Shown here one piece after another: positions 33,533 through 46,600 of a stretch of DNA of 64,000 nt. The DNA is from Watersipora subatra (taxonomy: Eukaryota > Bryozoa > Gymnolaemata > Cheilostomatida > Watersiporidae): positions 54,780,526 to 54,844,525 of the forward strand of contig NC_088717.1 of assembly GCF_963576615.1 (NCBI RefSeq). The letters are read 5' to 3'. The notes beneath the pieces are model-generated. The model worked only from the letters and a program-made list of their open reading frames with translations. It was not told where the DNA came from and searched no databases. A program made the translations under genes and the position numbers. Numbering within the stretch: the stretch's first letter is position 1; the number at the start of each line of letters is the position of its first letter.

Positions 33533-36050
33533 GTTCAGAAATTAAAACTAGCTGTGTAACTAAAATAACGAGACAATCATGTTTAGTATTGTTAAAGTTT
33601 CGCATAAACATTGTAACTGGGGTATCACACTTCTATCAATTTATCATAAAAAACCTATCGAAATGATTAGATCCCATGAACAATTACAGATTAAATAAAA
33701 TTTAAGCAAATTCACATGAACAACATAACAAATGTGGGATAAGAAGAATATATCCATAATCAGTGACAATTGACAGTTTTCAGCACACCTCTTGACAAAT
33801 AAAGGTATGAATGTGGGGCTGTGATCTTACAGCTAAGGACAGGTTAAAATTATGGCTGTATGAATAATAAAAGAGCAAGATTCAAAAAGTAGATCTCAAG
33901 ATCTTTCCATACGATGGGAGCGTATACGAGACGGGAGTTATAAGAAATGCACGCGCAACAGACTAAAAATAATTTGCACTATTCTCATTGAACCCACAAA
34001 AACTGCAAGAATACTGCCTGTTTTTCATTTTACACGCTATAAATTTGTGTCACAAAAAACTACTTAATCAGTGAGCCAACATTTTGAAACATCGATAAAT
34101 GACCTTCACTCTCCCTAATTATATTTAGCAAGGCTTATGAAGTACCAACAATTTTCCTTCATGTTATGCATGCTTTCATATCGTCAGTCAAATTTTTCAC
34201 ACCTAACAATAATGTTGCTACATTAGTCGTAAGTCAAGGTTATGCCGAGTAGAGTCTAAGAAAATGCCCTGACCAGGAGCGACAATAACAAGAAAAGTTT
34301 TTTGGTAATGATGTTAGGGATGTGATGTGCATCTGAAATGCAGTGGCATGTGGGTGCAATGCTCACTTGACATACCAGTAGCACAACTAACGCAAAAACT
34401 GGGCAGACATAATGTCCTTCTAATTAAAAATACAATCTGCATGCAAATGCCTAATCTAAACCAACTACCAAAAGACGGTGGCTACAGTGGCAATAACCAG
34501 GCTTTCATAACAATGTGACATAATTAATCCAGTGCAAGAATGATTAGCTCATTTGCCAATGTAACCTTAAATAAAATAAAAAATTGAAAGGGTAGAAAAA
34601 AGCAATATTTTAACAAGGTTCGTACACAACATACATTCCACATAATTGTTTCACATAGTTCAAGATTTGGAAAAGGCTTTAGATTACCGATTCTACATAA
34701 ACGCAATAAGAAATAACTTTGTAATGGCAAAGACTTAAAATGAAGATGACAAGAACAATACAACACTTTGTAAACATTGAGGAAACCACTTGCATCATAA
34801 GGCATCAGATTAATAAGTATGGAGCAATCTACTTCTCCATAGAAGTAGATTGCTCTACTATATAGATATATATATATAGACTATATATATACTATATACA
34901 TACTATATACATGTATATAATACTACTTAGTATATTTGCTTAAAAACCAGAGCTTCGGATACAATGAACTAGTCTAGGTTTAGCTGGACACAATAAAGTC
35001 TTTTTTTCATTAATTTGTTAACATTTACAAGTACATGCGTTTGAAACATCCAAATTCAGATGCATGCACTATTGTTTACAGGTCTATAGCATGTTTTTAG
35101 GCTTCTCATGTTTATGAGGGAAAATATTTATCAATTGAACTACAATACTAGTTTTAGTAGAAGGCAAGATATCAAGCTTGGGTACAATGATGATTAATCA
35201 AACATTTGTGAAACGTCGATAGTTGGTTCTTTGCTGAGTTCGTACCTGAGCCATACTCAAAATTATAATTTGATTGGGGTGAAATTTTAACTTTAATCGT
35301 ATCAATGATTGCCAATCATTTTTGATTATATCTAGTGAAATGGTCTATTGGGCTTTCAACTATTTTACGTTTGTGATTCAAGAGTGTATTTACAATCACT
35401 TGCGTTGTAATATACAGCAGGATTCAATGAGGAATATCGAATAAAGCATCATCTTTAATCTGTACAGTATTGTAGTTCAAGTTAAGCGCTATCAATGCAT
35501 TTGCGTGTGATAATCTTACTGTCTCATAATAATACTTTGTATTAAATGTATTATCGCTCAAACTTTGTGTTTTAAAAACTGTGTGCAACGAATGCTTGCA
35601 CTTGCCAGAGATGGGCACTTGAGTTAAAATGCTTGCTCGAGTAAACCTTAAGGTTCAACTCACAAATAATTGAATTGATGCCTCCTACTAATAAGAATTG
35701 AATTGATGCCTCCTACTAATAAGAATTGAATGGGCTCTTTACTGACTCGAGGCTCTAATTTTAATAAGCAATCGAGTCAAAATGCCTTATTGCTTCCCTT
35801 TATTACTATTACCTCTTATGATTATTATCATTGCTGTCCATGACGGGAAAATCCTTAATGGACAGCGATATCTTAAGTAAACCCAATCTGTTCTTGTTGT
35901 GCGCCGAAGGAAAGATGTCAGTACAATCCAAAGTTGCCAGCTGCACAAGTTTCCAAAAGACCCCGATGTTACTGCATATATTTTATTGGCTGATAATATG
36001 TACTACGAACTAATATAGTATAGCTCAACTGGTTTGCCTGCGCTCTGACA
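33533..36050. other. Upstream region of the methyltransferase, no gene recognised
   Basis: Holds the presumptive promoter of the methyltransferase, without a clear TATA box. 34822-34855 is a perfect 15-bp stem hairpin (GAGCAATCTACTTCT, loop CCAT). 34856-34925 is a TATA-type microsatellite. 35668-35730 has a directly repeated GAATTGATGCCTCCTACTAA block. Nothing coding. Confidence 0.5.
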
Positions 36051-36064
36051 ATAGGCTTGTTGAG

Positions 36065-37036
36065 CCATTTTTATTGCAAAACAGTTAAAGCACATAAATT
36101 ATATAATTTTTTTATTATATAGTTCAATACATCAGAGTTTTGGTTTTCGAATGAGCCTATAGTTAATACACAAAGAATAATAGAACTATAAAAATTAGGG
36201 TGCCAAAAGTATGTACTGCAATAAAAAAACACTTGGTTGCGGTTCCCACAATGTGATGTCATAATTATTATTTAGCCTTAAGTAGTCGATCCCTTTCGCA
36301 GCCATTGAGGCTGCGCTTTTCTGTGACAATCGATGCTGTTAAACCCAGAGAGCGCTAATAATAAACTAGGATTATAGATAATTAACAATGCCCGGGGATC
36401 GTGCTAACGCCTGACCAATACAAACACATTTTCTGGGTTAATTAATTATGCTTCAATAAATATACTGTCGTTGATAAAGGTGATGAAATCCCACCGATTA
36501 AATTGTGACCTGCAGTTACGTGGCCCTAGGACTATATGTCAATCGCACTTTCGCGAGAACACGCAATGCTTGAAATTAATTAGTCTCAGTAGTGCCCCTC
36601 AACATCACAATAAAAAGAGAGGGCTAGTGCATAATATCATCAGGAAACATAGTATGGTGCTTAGAATCTGAGTTATCTATCATAGAAATAATCTGTGCAT
36701 GGAGAGCTAATGACACTGATTCCGTTGTCATCTTCATTGGTTCTCTGGAGTTGTCCTACCTTCGCCTGCCACTAGCGTCATTATCATAGTTGATAAATAT
36801 AAGCGGTAAGCAATAAAATAAGCGATAAGAGCACAAAACACCGAATATGAACATTGTGATGTCACAATTTTCGAGCTTATACCATTGAACATTTCTGCGT
36901 TAGAGCTCTGGGGAATCCTATAAACACCAACCAATGTCTGTCTCACCATGTCAAACAATGGCTCATTCGAAAGCCAAGACTCTGATGTATTGAAATATAT
37001 GATAAAAAAATTATGTAATTTATGTGCTTTAAATGT
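36065..37036. mobile_element. Foldback element with about 90-bp arms
   Basis: TTAAAGCACATAAATTA... to TTTTCGAATGAGCC (36082-36155) is matched in inverse by GGCTCATTCGAAAGCC... to TAATTTATGTGCTTTAA (36959-37033). The 75-codon frame between the arms is unremarkable. Confidence 0.7.
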
Positions 37037-37039
37037 AAT

Positions 37040-39060
37040 TTTGTAATGTTAGGCATTTTTTTAGGAAAGATATGCTTGTTTTTATGCTTATATTGTCACG
37101 CTTATATTTGTTTTTTCTTTATGAATATTGAATACTCATCTCAACTCTTTCCCTACAAAAATCTCTTGTCAGTTTAAATCATTCATTCTTCCACAAAAAA
37201 ACCTTTATAGTGGCTCACCATAGTACCAACAAAGTACAAAACAGAGTCAACAGATCCACCCAAAACTACCACAATAAATTTACAATGTTGGGTTATCATT
37301 TTGCCTAAAGATACGACCTAGTTAATTATTCCCTTATTCAAAAATTACAGCATAAAATCGCAGTATCAAATTTAATGTATTTCCGGTTTAGGATGGATGA
37401 AAAGAAAAATTGCAACTAACAAAAATTAAAACTCTTCAGCACTGGATTGAAAATATTTCTGACCACTATATTTAAGAATGTGTCTGTAGTTTGATCAAGC
37501 TGCAACAACGATAGCGTTTTTAGTCTGCAGCCGGTTTCACTAAACTACAAAAATATTAAACATACTTTTTGTTTTTCAAATGCATTGATCTTTGTGCAGA
37601 ATTTGTAATGATTTGAAAACAACTTAAATTAAAGTCCTATTACAGAAACACTGCGTTTACAATAAAAGTACCGAGTATATGCCAGCAAAAACTTTCGACT
37701 TGACAACTCCATCAGAACAAGCAATGACATTCGTTGTGAATGTTTATATTTGCTATTTTAACAGTCAAAGGAATGAGCTAATGTGTATAAATAAGTTAAT
37801 GATTGTAATTTATTACTATTTTGATATACTATCATAAGTCAATTTATAGTAACAATCGTTTAAGAATTGATTGTCAATTTAGAAGAGAATTGAACAGATT
37901 CATTGAAGTTAGGATAGCTAAAAAGTGAGAATTGTCATGTGAGAATCAATTCTTACATGACCTCTGATGCAGGAGAATTCGGAATTAAATTGTTAACTTT
38001 TTTGACAAAAATTGAATCTAGTCATTTTAAAAGCCTTAAAAACACCTCTCACACTTACTAGGTCTCTAACTACTTTAAGCACTTCTGATAAATAGAAAAC
38101 ATCTGATGAAAAAATCTTCAAGCTGGTTATAGCGAGCTGATTGCATGAGTAAATCAATATTCTATTGGAACACGTCTTGAGTATTGTAATGATGAATAAA
38201 CATGTTGATTTATTGAACAAATTCAAACGCTTTACAAGAACTTGCAAAAGCGTTTGGGTCTTGAGACTATTTCTAAAATTGATCGACCGGTCAACAAGCT
38301 ATTAACATTGGCTGTCAAATTATTGTTAATACATGTGCCAAGAATAATGGGTTTGGCTGTTGTGATGAAGTAATTTTAAAAATCGTGAAAGGTGAAAAGG
38401 GCCATGGGGAGCGGACTCCAGAGTAGGCCAGACTGGAGGGTGACAGTCATTTCCGATAGACTGATGAAAAGCTGAAGCGACCGAGCCATTATATATAAAC
38501 AAAACTTCTGGGATAGAGGTTGACCTAGCAAAGATGACCGATGCCTTTTACCAAAATTTATAGAAATTTTTCCGCAATTGAAAATCTTTAAAAATTTATT
38601 TCTACTGTTTGTATGTTATTACAATTAATTTATTTCCATGATTGGCTGTCAGAATATTGTAGGTGTATGTTCCAATTAGTTACTAGTTGTTAAAGATTCT
38701 TAAGGTACTATTTTACTGTTTTTTTATAAATTTTTTCGAGATAAGGTTTTGCGCTTATTATTTTTGTTTTCAGGCTATACTTTACTGTTTCTTGAGAGTA
38801 GAACGGCACAAAGTCGGCAATCAGCCAAGCGATGTAATTGGCCAGTTTGACCTAAAACTGCTAAGTTCCCCCAATTTGTTAAGCCCGGCAACTTGGGTTT
38901 TGCTCCTGACGAAAACACATAAATATGTTACTTCAATAAAATTGTTTATTGGTTGGAAAGACGGTATCGCTCTCTGATCATCAGTTAAATAACTGACAGC
39001 TAGCTTGGAGAAAGTTGCAATGATACTTAAAACTGAAGAGTTATCTTTTTTACAAAGTTT
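37040..39060. other. Intergenic stretch, no supported feature
   Basis: AT-rich. An open frame on the plus strand at 38687-38977 has no ATG context or homology that I recognise, and is preceded by pyrimidine-rich sequence. Treated as non-coding. Confidence 0.45.
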
Positions 39061-39065
39061 AGTCT

Positions 39066-39960
39066 ACTCCTGTTGGCATCAGCAAATTGCATTTTAGGAA
39101 GTGTTGGGTTCAGCACACGAGTTTGGTTTTAGCAGAGCACAAATAGGCTGGTTTCAGCTCTCTCTTGTTGGTTTCATAAGGTTGTATTTTATGAAGCGGT
39201 GGGTTCTGCACACTTTGTTGGTATCAGCAGAGCTCAGATGAGTTGTTTTAGCTCTCTTCTGTTGGTTTCAGCAGATTGTATTTTAGGAAGCAGTGGGTTC
39301 AGCACACTTTGTTGGTTTCAACGGAGCACAAGTGAGTTGATTTCTGCTCGCTTCGGTTGGTCTGTTTGTTTGTTTGGTCTGTCTGGTCTGTGAGAGTTTG
39401 CCAACTCTCACGCATTGGGCATGAGACTCACGCAATTGCCCCATGCCTCTCACGTCCGTGTCACGCAATTGCCCCTTTTACCCAAACAAACCTGTTTTTT
39501 GCCCCAATCTTCAAGTAGTAATCATATACTTACTACTAATAAACAACTAGGCATAAACATATTTGTGGCATTCTCATCTATCAATAATCTCCACGCCATG
39601 TGGTTTCAATATGGAGTTATATTATCTTTCACTGTGGTGTTTTTATACGCTATGAAAATTTACCCCACTTATCAAATCCTCGCGTTTTCATTGCCCCCCA
39701 AAATAGACTCTCACGCATTTCCCCACTGCAGGATTGGCAGGTCTGAGCGTAGGTTCAGCGCAAACTGTTGATTTCAGTAGAGATCGAGTTGATTACAGCT
39801 CCCTCCTGTTGATTTCAGCAAGATGGATTTTAGGAAGCATAGGGTACATCGCACTCTGTTAGGTTCAACAGCGCACCAGTGAATCAGGTTCAAAAACGTA
39901 TCATAGATACGCCAAAAAGTAAGAGTTGTATCCCCTCCACTCCATCGAGTTTTCTTCAGT
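39066..39960 (+). repeat. About 110-bp tandem repeat, interrupted
   Basis: Words GTTGGTTTCAGCAGATTG, TTTTAGGAAGCAGTGGGTTC and AGCACACTTTGTTGG recur at 39066-39360 (about 2.5 copies) and again at 39725-39910. The middle, 39361-39724, is different: it starts TTTGTTTGTTTGGTCTG, has ACTCTCACGCATT and ACGCAATTGCCCC repeated in both orientations, and looks like a later insertion. A reverse copy is at 13505-13720. Confidence 0.65.
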
Positions 39961-40143
39961 GACTATTGCAAACCATTTCTATGGAGAAAATGTGACTTAC
40001 TTGTAAAACCGTAATCTATTATGGCCTATTATATCCTTCCTTTGTATGAACAAAAAGTTAGTATCAGTTTTAACAATTTCCACCTATGAGTCGTTAATCT
40101 TTGATTTGCTTTAAAGTATAAGCGCGAAAAAGGTAGCTCCTGG

Positions 40144-40374
40144 TTGCAAATAATAGGGGATTACCAGATTGACTTTGATAATTTTATTTTTTCACAGTAT
40201 TTTAATAAAAACATATCAACATACTTTGACAAAAACACTAAAAAAATTCTATTAAAAGGAGTCAATCGATATACGTTCGGACAAGCCTTTGCAGAAAAAT
40301 CTAAACTAGCCGCCTTCGTGGCTTTTTCCGGAACTACAAATGCGGCAAAATACGACTCACGTTACCTAAAATAA
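40144..40374 (+). other. Open frame upstream of the synthetase, doubtful
   Basis: Open for 76 codons to TAA at 40372 with ordinary composition (Lys/Asn/Phe-rich, then FGQAFAEKSKLAAFVAFSG), but there is no ATG. It would have to be a spliced exon. No family recognised; 240 bp before the synthetase ATG, so it may be promoter sequence instead. Confidence 0.2.
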
Positions 40375-40608
40375 TTAAAATTTTTATTTTAATTAACTAT
40401 AAAGTAAAAATATTAATTTTAATAAGTAAGTGTCATAGTAATAACTAACGCAGAGACAAATTTAATAAACAAAAAACACTTTAGCTTTAGGCATAGGGTT
40501 CCCTCGATTGAAAGGGGAAAGTTGCGTTCTGACCTTGAGAACTCTTGACAACTCACAGTGAAGATTTTCTATGCTAGGTCAAGAACGACACGACTTTCTT
40601 GCTTTTAG

Positions 40609-40632
40609 ATGGCAACATGGACGACGATTTGA
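40609..40632 (+). other. Short upstream ORF overlapping the synthetase start
   Basis: An ATG at 40609, eight bases before the main ATG and in another frame, reads seven codons to TGA at 40630-40632. It has T at -3, a weak context, so scanning ribosomes could pass it and start at 40617. The preceding TTTTAG could also be a splice acceptor, in which case transcription starts further upstream. Confidence 0.4.
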
Positions 40633-43600
40633 GCAAGCAAATAAAAAATCAAGGGGACATAGTAAGAAAACTCAAATCAGAAAAAGCGACAAAAGCTGAG
40701 GTATTATCACATTCATGGAGAAATTTCACTCAGTTTTGTTTTGCCTCTTTTAACTGCTGAAAAGGAATAAACGTTTTCTCATCTGATGTTTTACATAGGC
40801 ACTTTGTAACAAGTATCTGATCTGTTACTTTATTTGTGATATACTAGTTTACCTATGTCTTTTATTAGGTTCAAATTATAGTACTTGATTCTGAATTGTT
40901 CAGTAGTTGTGCTCTTAATAAGATTAACCCTACTGTCAAATACTCAGCCCGTCTACTATCTTGGAGCATATCTATAGGGTCCATGATTAACCAAATTACC
41001 CACTTTTGAATGCATTTGGATCAGGCTACATATAAATTTTTGTTGTGTTATTGGCTTGTGCGAAGCAAATAATTTTAAAAATCTAAATTGTATGTGCAAC
41101 ATTCGTTGCTCAGTGTTTGTAAAATTATAAGGTTTATGCTAAAATTTTGTTTTTATGCTGGAGGCTTTCTTTAAAAAAGTAAAATTAATTTGATGATGTA
41201 TTCATAGACTTCTTTTTATTTATTACTTATATCAACAATGAGAATATTTCAGAGTTAGAAATAAACCAAAGCAATGATGCCTTTAATTTGATTTTCTTTG
41301 CACATAAATCTTGGTAATTGGTGGAAATGGTAATACAAAATGACTGCCAAAATTAAAAAACAAAACTTAGCAGTGTAACTAATTACGCAAAAAACCTACA
41401 GAATAAAACATTCAATCTTATGTTTCTATAAGAAGACTTTAGTTGAAATTTAGCTGCCTACTAAGTATGTATTTGATTATCAGCATTCTGTCGGTTTGAA
41501 GGTCATATTTACTAGTTTATATTTAATTTGTTTATTCGAAATTATTCCAAATTAAAACCACAGCTTTGTTTTGTTGATTTTATCCAAACTTTAGTACTAG
41601 TTGAACTGAGGACATAACATTCGGACATTTTCTTCTCATTTCAATTGCTGTCTTCTTGGAACTTTGGACGATGATTGCCATATATAATCCTACCCGCCGT
41701 CTCATTTGCTCCTTACGTAACTATCTGCGTCTTCAATCTATTTCTACCGCACAATCACCAAATGCCTTGATGTCATTACCACAGGTAAGTCAGTGTCTTT
41801 ATAGCGAATGCAGCTATGATGTAGATAGGCTTTTTCTTTTTAGGCTTACAATACGCCTATATTTTGTATGTATTGTTGGCTGATTGATGTACGCTGAATT
41901 TAACATCGTTCACTACATGAATCGTAGTGTTTTCCTAGTGTCTGATATCAATAATAATAAATATCAATAATAAATGTATCAATAAAAATGGTATTAAAGC
42001 TGATTTGCATTTTTTATTATTTTCACCATTTATCTTTTCTACCGTATCAATTTGTATCAATTCCATAAAGTTTTAGAGTTTAAAAATAATAATTTTTGTG
42101 TTTCTTCAAGCACAGATTGATGAGGAGGTAGCTAAACTATTAGCTCTCAAGGCTAAGCTGAATGATGGTGAAGCAGCGAGCTCAAAACATTTTGTTTTGA
42201 AGAACCCCAAGGTAGGTAGGAACAGTTTACTTGACTTACCTGCTCTCAATTTATATGTTGTTTGGGTCTTATTTGGCATTTCAGTAATGTTTGATCACTA
42301 AGCGCTAGTAAGTTTGTTATCTCAGTAAAGGTTCACCATGTTTGAAATGTGTTTGAATAATGTAATGCCCATATTTCACGCAATATCAACATCTGAAAGG
42401 TTTTTATTGGAGCATCTTCCAGTCAAATTGTTACATACTACCTGGAAATATATCAGTTTGAATCGTATGATTAAACAGGATATACCAGAATATTGAAAAG
42501 CTGATTATGAAACCATCTCACACACGAATAACATCAATATGCCCTGGAACATCTTATAATTAAAGTAATATATGTATATATATATATATATATATTTATA
42601 ATTACAATGTTTGACATATTGTAATATATATATTATTACGATAAATGTATATCTTAATAATATATTATAAAAATAGCAGCAGTGCTCAGTAACGTAAATA
42701 GAAGGAAAGTTACTATTATCCTAATATCTCCTATAACTATCTTAATAATCACTAATAATTACCTAATAATAACTTAATAATTTAGCCTAATATTACGCGA
42801 AGCCACCATTCTACACTTGATAGGTAGGCCAGTTTTTACATAGCATATTCGTGCGATGACAATAATCTGCTTTGTGATTCAATTTTAAATTGTGTAATTA
42901 CTTATTCCTAGGAAAATTATATACAAGTGCTTATTAAATAGCCAGGGCTTTTTAGGTTTTCAGAGCTTTTTCTTGCAATATGTATTTAACTTGGTTACTG
43001 ACTATTACGTATTATTTTTCAGTTACATCGAAATGGAACTGATGCATATATTTAGAACTGTGGTCTTAACAAAATGACTTTTTGTTAGAAGGTATTTAAA
43101 GCGGTTTAGAGTCTGTCCTTTTTGTTCAGGGGACTAGAGACTATGGACCGGATAAAATGACTATCCGTGAAAAAGTGTTCAAAGTGGTCATAGAGGCATT
43201 TAAACGGCATGGAGCAGTTAACATAGACACACCTGTCTTTGAGCTAAAGGAGACGCTAACAGGCAAATATGGTGAAGACAGTAAACTAATCTATGACTTG
43301 AAGGACCAGGGTGGAGAAATCTTAGGTCAGTCTCAACTCTTTGATCATTATTTGCTTGGTTAACACTATTACAAGTATCAATTAGGTTATTGTACTGTTC
43401 TTTATAGAAACTGCTCTATGCACATAAACTAGTTTCGAAATCATTTCTGTTTGGCATCACGTTTCCATTTGTAGACAGAATCTGTTCAGGTTATGGCAAT
43501 ATTACAAGTTTTGTACTTTCTGATTATGATCACACGATTACATGATCACACGATCACATGATATCGCATGCTTGCTTATCACAATATTCATTTTTTATTA

Positions 43601-46600
43601 ATTTTCATGGATGTCTTCTTTCTTTATACTCGCTATAAATATGTTTCTGCAATCTTCACTGAAGTAGTCTTCAAATAAGAAACAGCAAAGTTTTTACACG
43701 AGAAATAATACAGCTGGTTGTCTGCTGAGCTATAAAGATCTGCAGTAATATCTCACTTTTCGCGATTAATAAGGACTTCGTGTCTTCTGTGAGACATGAG
43801 ATCCTTAAAATAGAAACTTATTTTTATAGTATTTGCTTGAGCTAAAATTTTAACACCCTAACCCTTAATTATAGGTATTACACTATTGTCTGTTGATAGC
43901 AACTAGTACTATTGTCTGTCGATAGCAACTGGTACTATTGTCTGTTGATAGCAACTAGTACTATTGTCTGTTGATAGCAACTAGTACTATTGTCTGTTGA
44001 TAGCAACTAGTACTATTGTCTGTTGATAGCAACTAGTACTATTGTCTGTTGATAGCAACTGGTACTATTGTCTGTCGATAGCAACTGGTACTATTGTCTG
44101 TTGATAGCAACTAGTACTATTGTCTGTTGATAGCAACTAGTACTATTGTCTGTTGATAGCAACTAGTACTATTGTCTGTTGATAGCAACTAGTACTATTG
44201 TCTGTTGATAGCAACTAGTACTATTCAAGGATTATCACTTTATTACACTCAATGGCTAAACATCCGGCGAGGGTTGAATTGTAGAAGTCTTCTTTTCGGT
44301 AAAATTCTTTTCAACCAATATTTAAATTCGATGAAAGATTTTAGCAAAATACGGACTAGTTGCAACAATAAATCCAATCCTTGTTATCTAGGTTGATAAT
44401 AGAAGCTAATTTTTCAAGTGCAACCTGAGTTTAGGTCTTTTGGTTATTCTAAATTATGACACCTCTATGTTAATTGGTGTAATAGAGCTGTCAAAAGTGC
44501 ATTAACTGGTTAATTGTATACATTTTAATTTCCTGAAAGGCTGAACAACACAAACCCATATTTTCTCTAAAAAAAGCTTTGAAATTTGTGATACTGTTTT
44601 AATAAAAATACAATTTACCACTTTTTTAATTTCTTCTGTGGTATTTACAGGTAATCAGTAATTGGTATTCACAGGTAATCAGTAATTGGTATATACAGGT
44701 AAATACCAATTTTTCCCCACTGTCGGGGATAAACTCAATAATTTCCAGGGAAGTTATCTTGATTGACTTTTAGTTTATATTTCAACAGTATTTTAAGCCC
44801 AAGAATGCACATAGGTAGTACGGGCGCAGTTTGGATTAACTGGGTTCATTGTGAGATGAAAGTCACATGTTTGTAATTAAGTAATTCATGTGTGTTCATG
44901 TAATCATACTTTTTCAATGTGATCTCAATTAACGTTTCTTTGTTTTTTATTTTTTAATGACTATCTTTCAACTGCAACTGAAACCGTGAAGTAATGAGGG
45001 ACAGTACAGTACGCGCTGTTTATAGATTATTGTTTATTGATTATTCTTTGATTGAGTGCGTTGCTTGTTAATGTGAAACGGGCATCTCACTTCATCCCAC
45101 ATACTTATCTTTTCTGTTTCACTTGTCGGTTTCCTAAACACTTCTCCTGCTTCATTAGATTAGATTTCTTACAAATTTTATGGGCTATGACGATGTTTTT
45201 ATTTATTTTACTGATTTTTGTCTGTAAAACTGTCACCCAGTCAAATACTTTGTAAAGTAACTATCTTATTGATCTCTGTCTTAACTCAGGCACATTTGAA
45301 TGCCTTTTGGTACAAAGACACTTCACCACAAAACGCCAAATTATACATTGTGCATTTCTATGTCTGTGATGCCACTCTTATATAACTCTATACAATAGAT
45401 ACTCCTATAACGTAAATAATCCGTTACGAGAACATTTACATTATAGAGATTTTACATTCTACAAACAGTAAAATACGTGTGAATTGTCTAGTCCGTTCCA
45501 AGATCGTTCCAAGAACTCACCCCTTTGGCCCTTCAAATAGGAAAAGACTCGACTTGACTATTTAATTTAATGACTGTACAGTAACTGTGTTATTATTGGT
45601 TTGTATCGACAACTTTCCTCCTATTTCCTATCACTGGCGGTGGGTCAGATCTATCATCACTAGATCATTTGTTTTTATGAAGTAGTTTTCATTTTTGTGG
45701 ATGCAAGCCGGTAAAAGATCATCAGAGAGCAGTATTTAATAAGTATAAGTTCAAGCCGTAAGCTTTACAACATACAGTCGCTGACTCGGGTTTGTTACAC
45801 ACATACATGTAATGTATTATTTGTATAATTGGTAGTTTACAGTATTTAGTACAGCAGGCGTTTCTACAATGTAAATGTTCTGAGAATGTTTGCGTTATTA
45901 GGTTTTTACGTTATACAAACAGTAAAATGTATGTATATTGCACTATCATGCCAACCTAGCCCCTTTGGCCATTCAAATAAGAAAAGAAAACATAACTATT
46001 TAAATTAATGACTGTACAGTAACTGGTATTGTTGGTTTGTACCGACAACTTCTCTCTTTTTTTTATTACTTTCACATAGTTTAGGGTCCATGATTACGGT
46101 AAGTTAAGGGGAGATTTACTGTAAAGCAGCGTTTACTGTAATTGATTTTTTTTGAGCTGCTATTTTGATTGCATTATTAAAATTCATATTTATTCCTTTT
46201 CCACCATCTCTTGCCTCTTTTAGTAGTTCAAACTAATCATGGATGTGTCTCGTCTCAATAAAAAGAGTTGCTGCTACATCTGTCCTGTCTCATGATTGGT
46301 TTATTTTTACAGCTCTGCGGTATGATTTGACGGTGCCGTTTGCGAGGTATCTCGCTATGAATAAGATAACAAATATCAAACGGTATCACATAGCCAAGGT
46401 TTATAGGAGGGATCAGCCAGTCATGACTAAAGGACGCTATAGAGAATTTTATCAATGTGTAAGCAATTTTTAACGTTCTGTGTAAATAATGCTTTCAATT
46501 ACTCAAATTGTATGCGGGTTCTTGCAGATGTGGTTGACTGGTTGTCACAGGTGCTTGCCTTCACAAGATAATTGTGTGCCATATGGTCTGCTATCTACAT

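Noticed and set aside
38687-38977. 96-codon frame as a membrane protein
   Set aside because: Phe/Tyr/Cys-rich run reflects T-rich DNA; no start context or homology.
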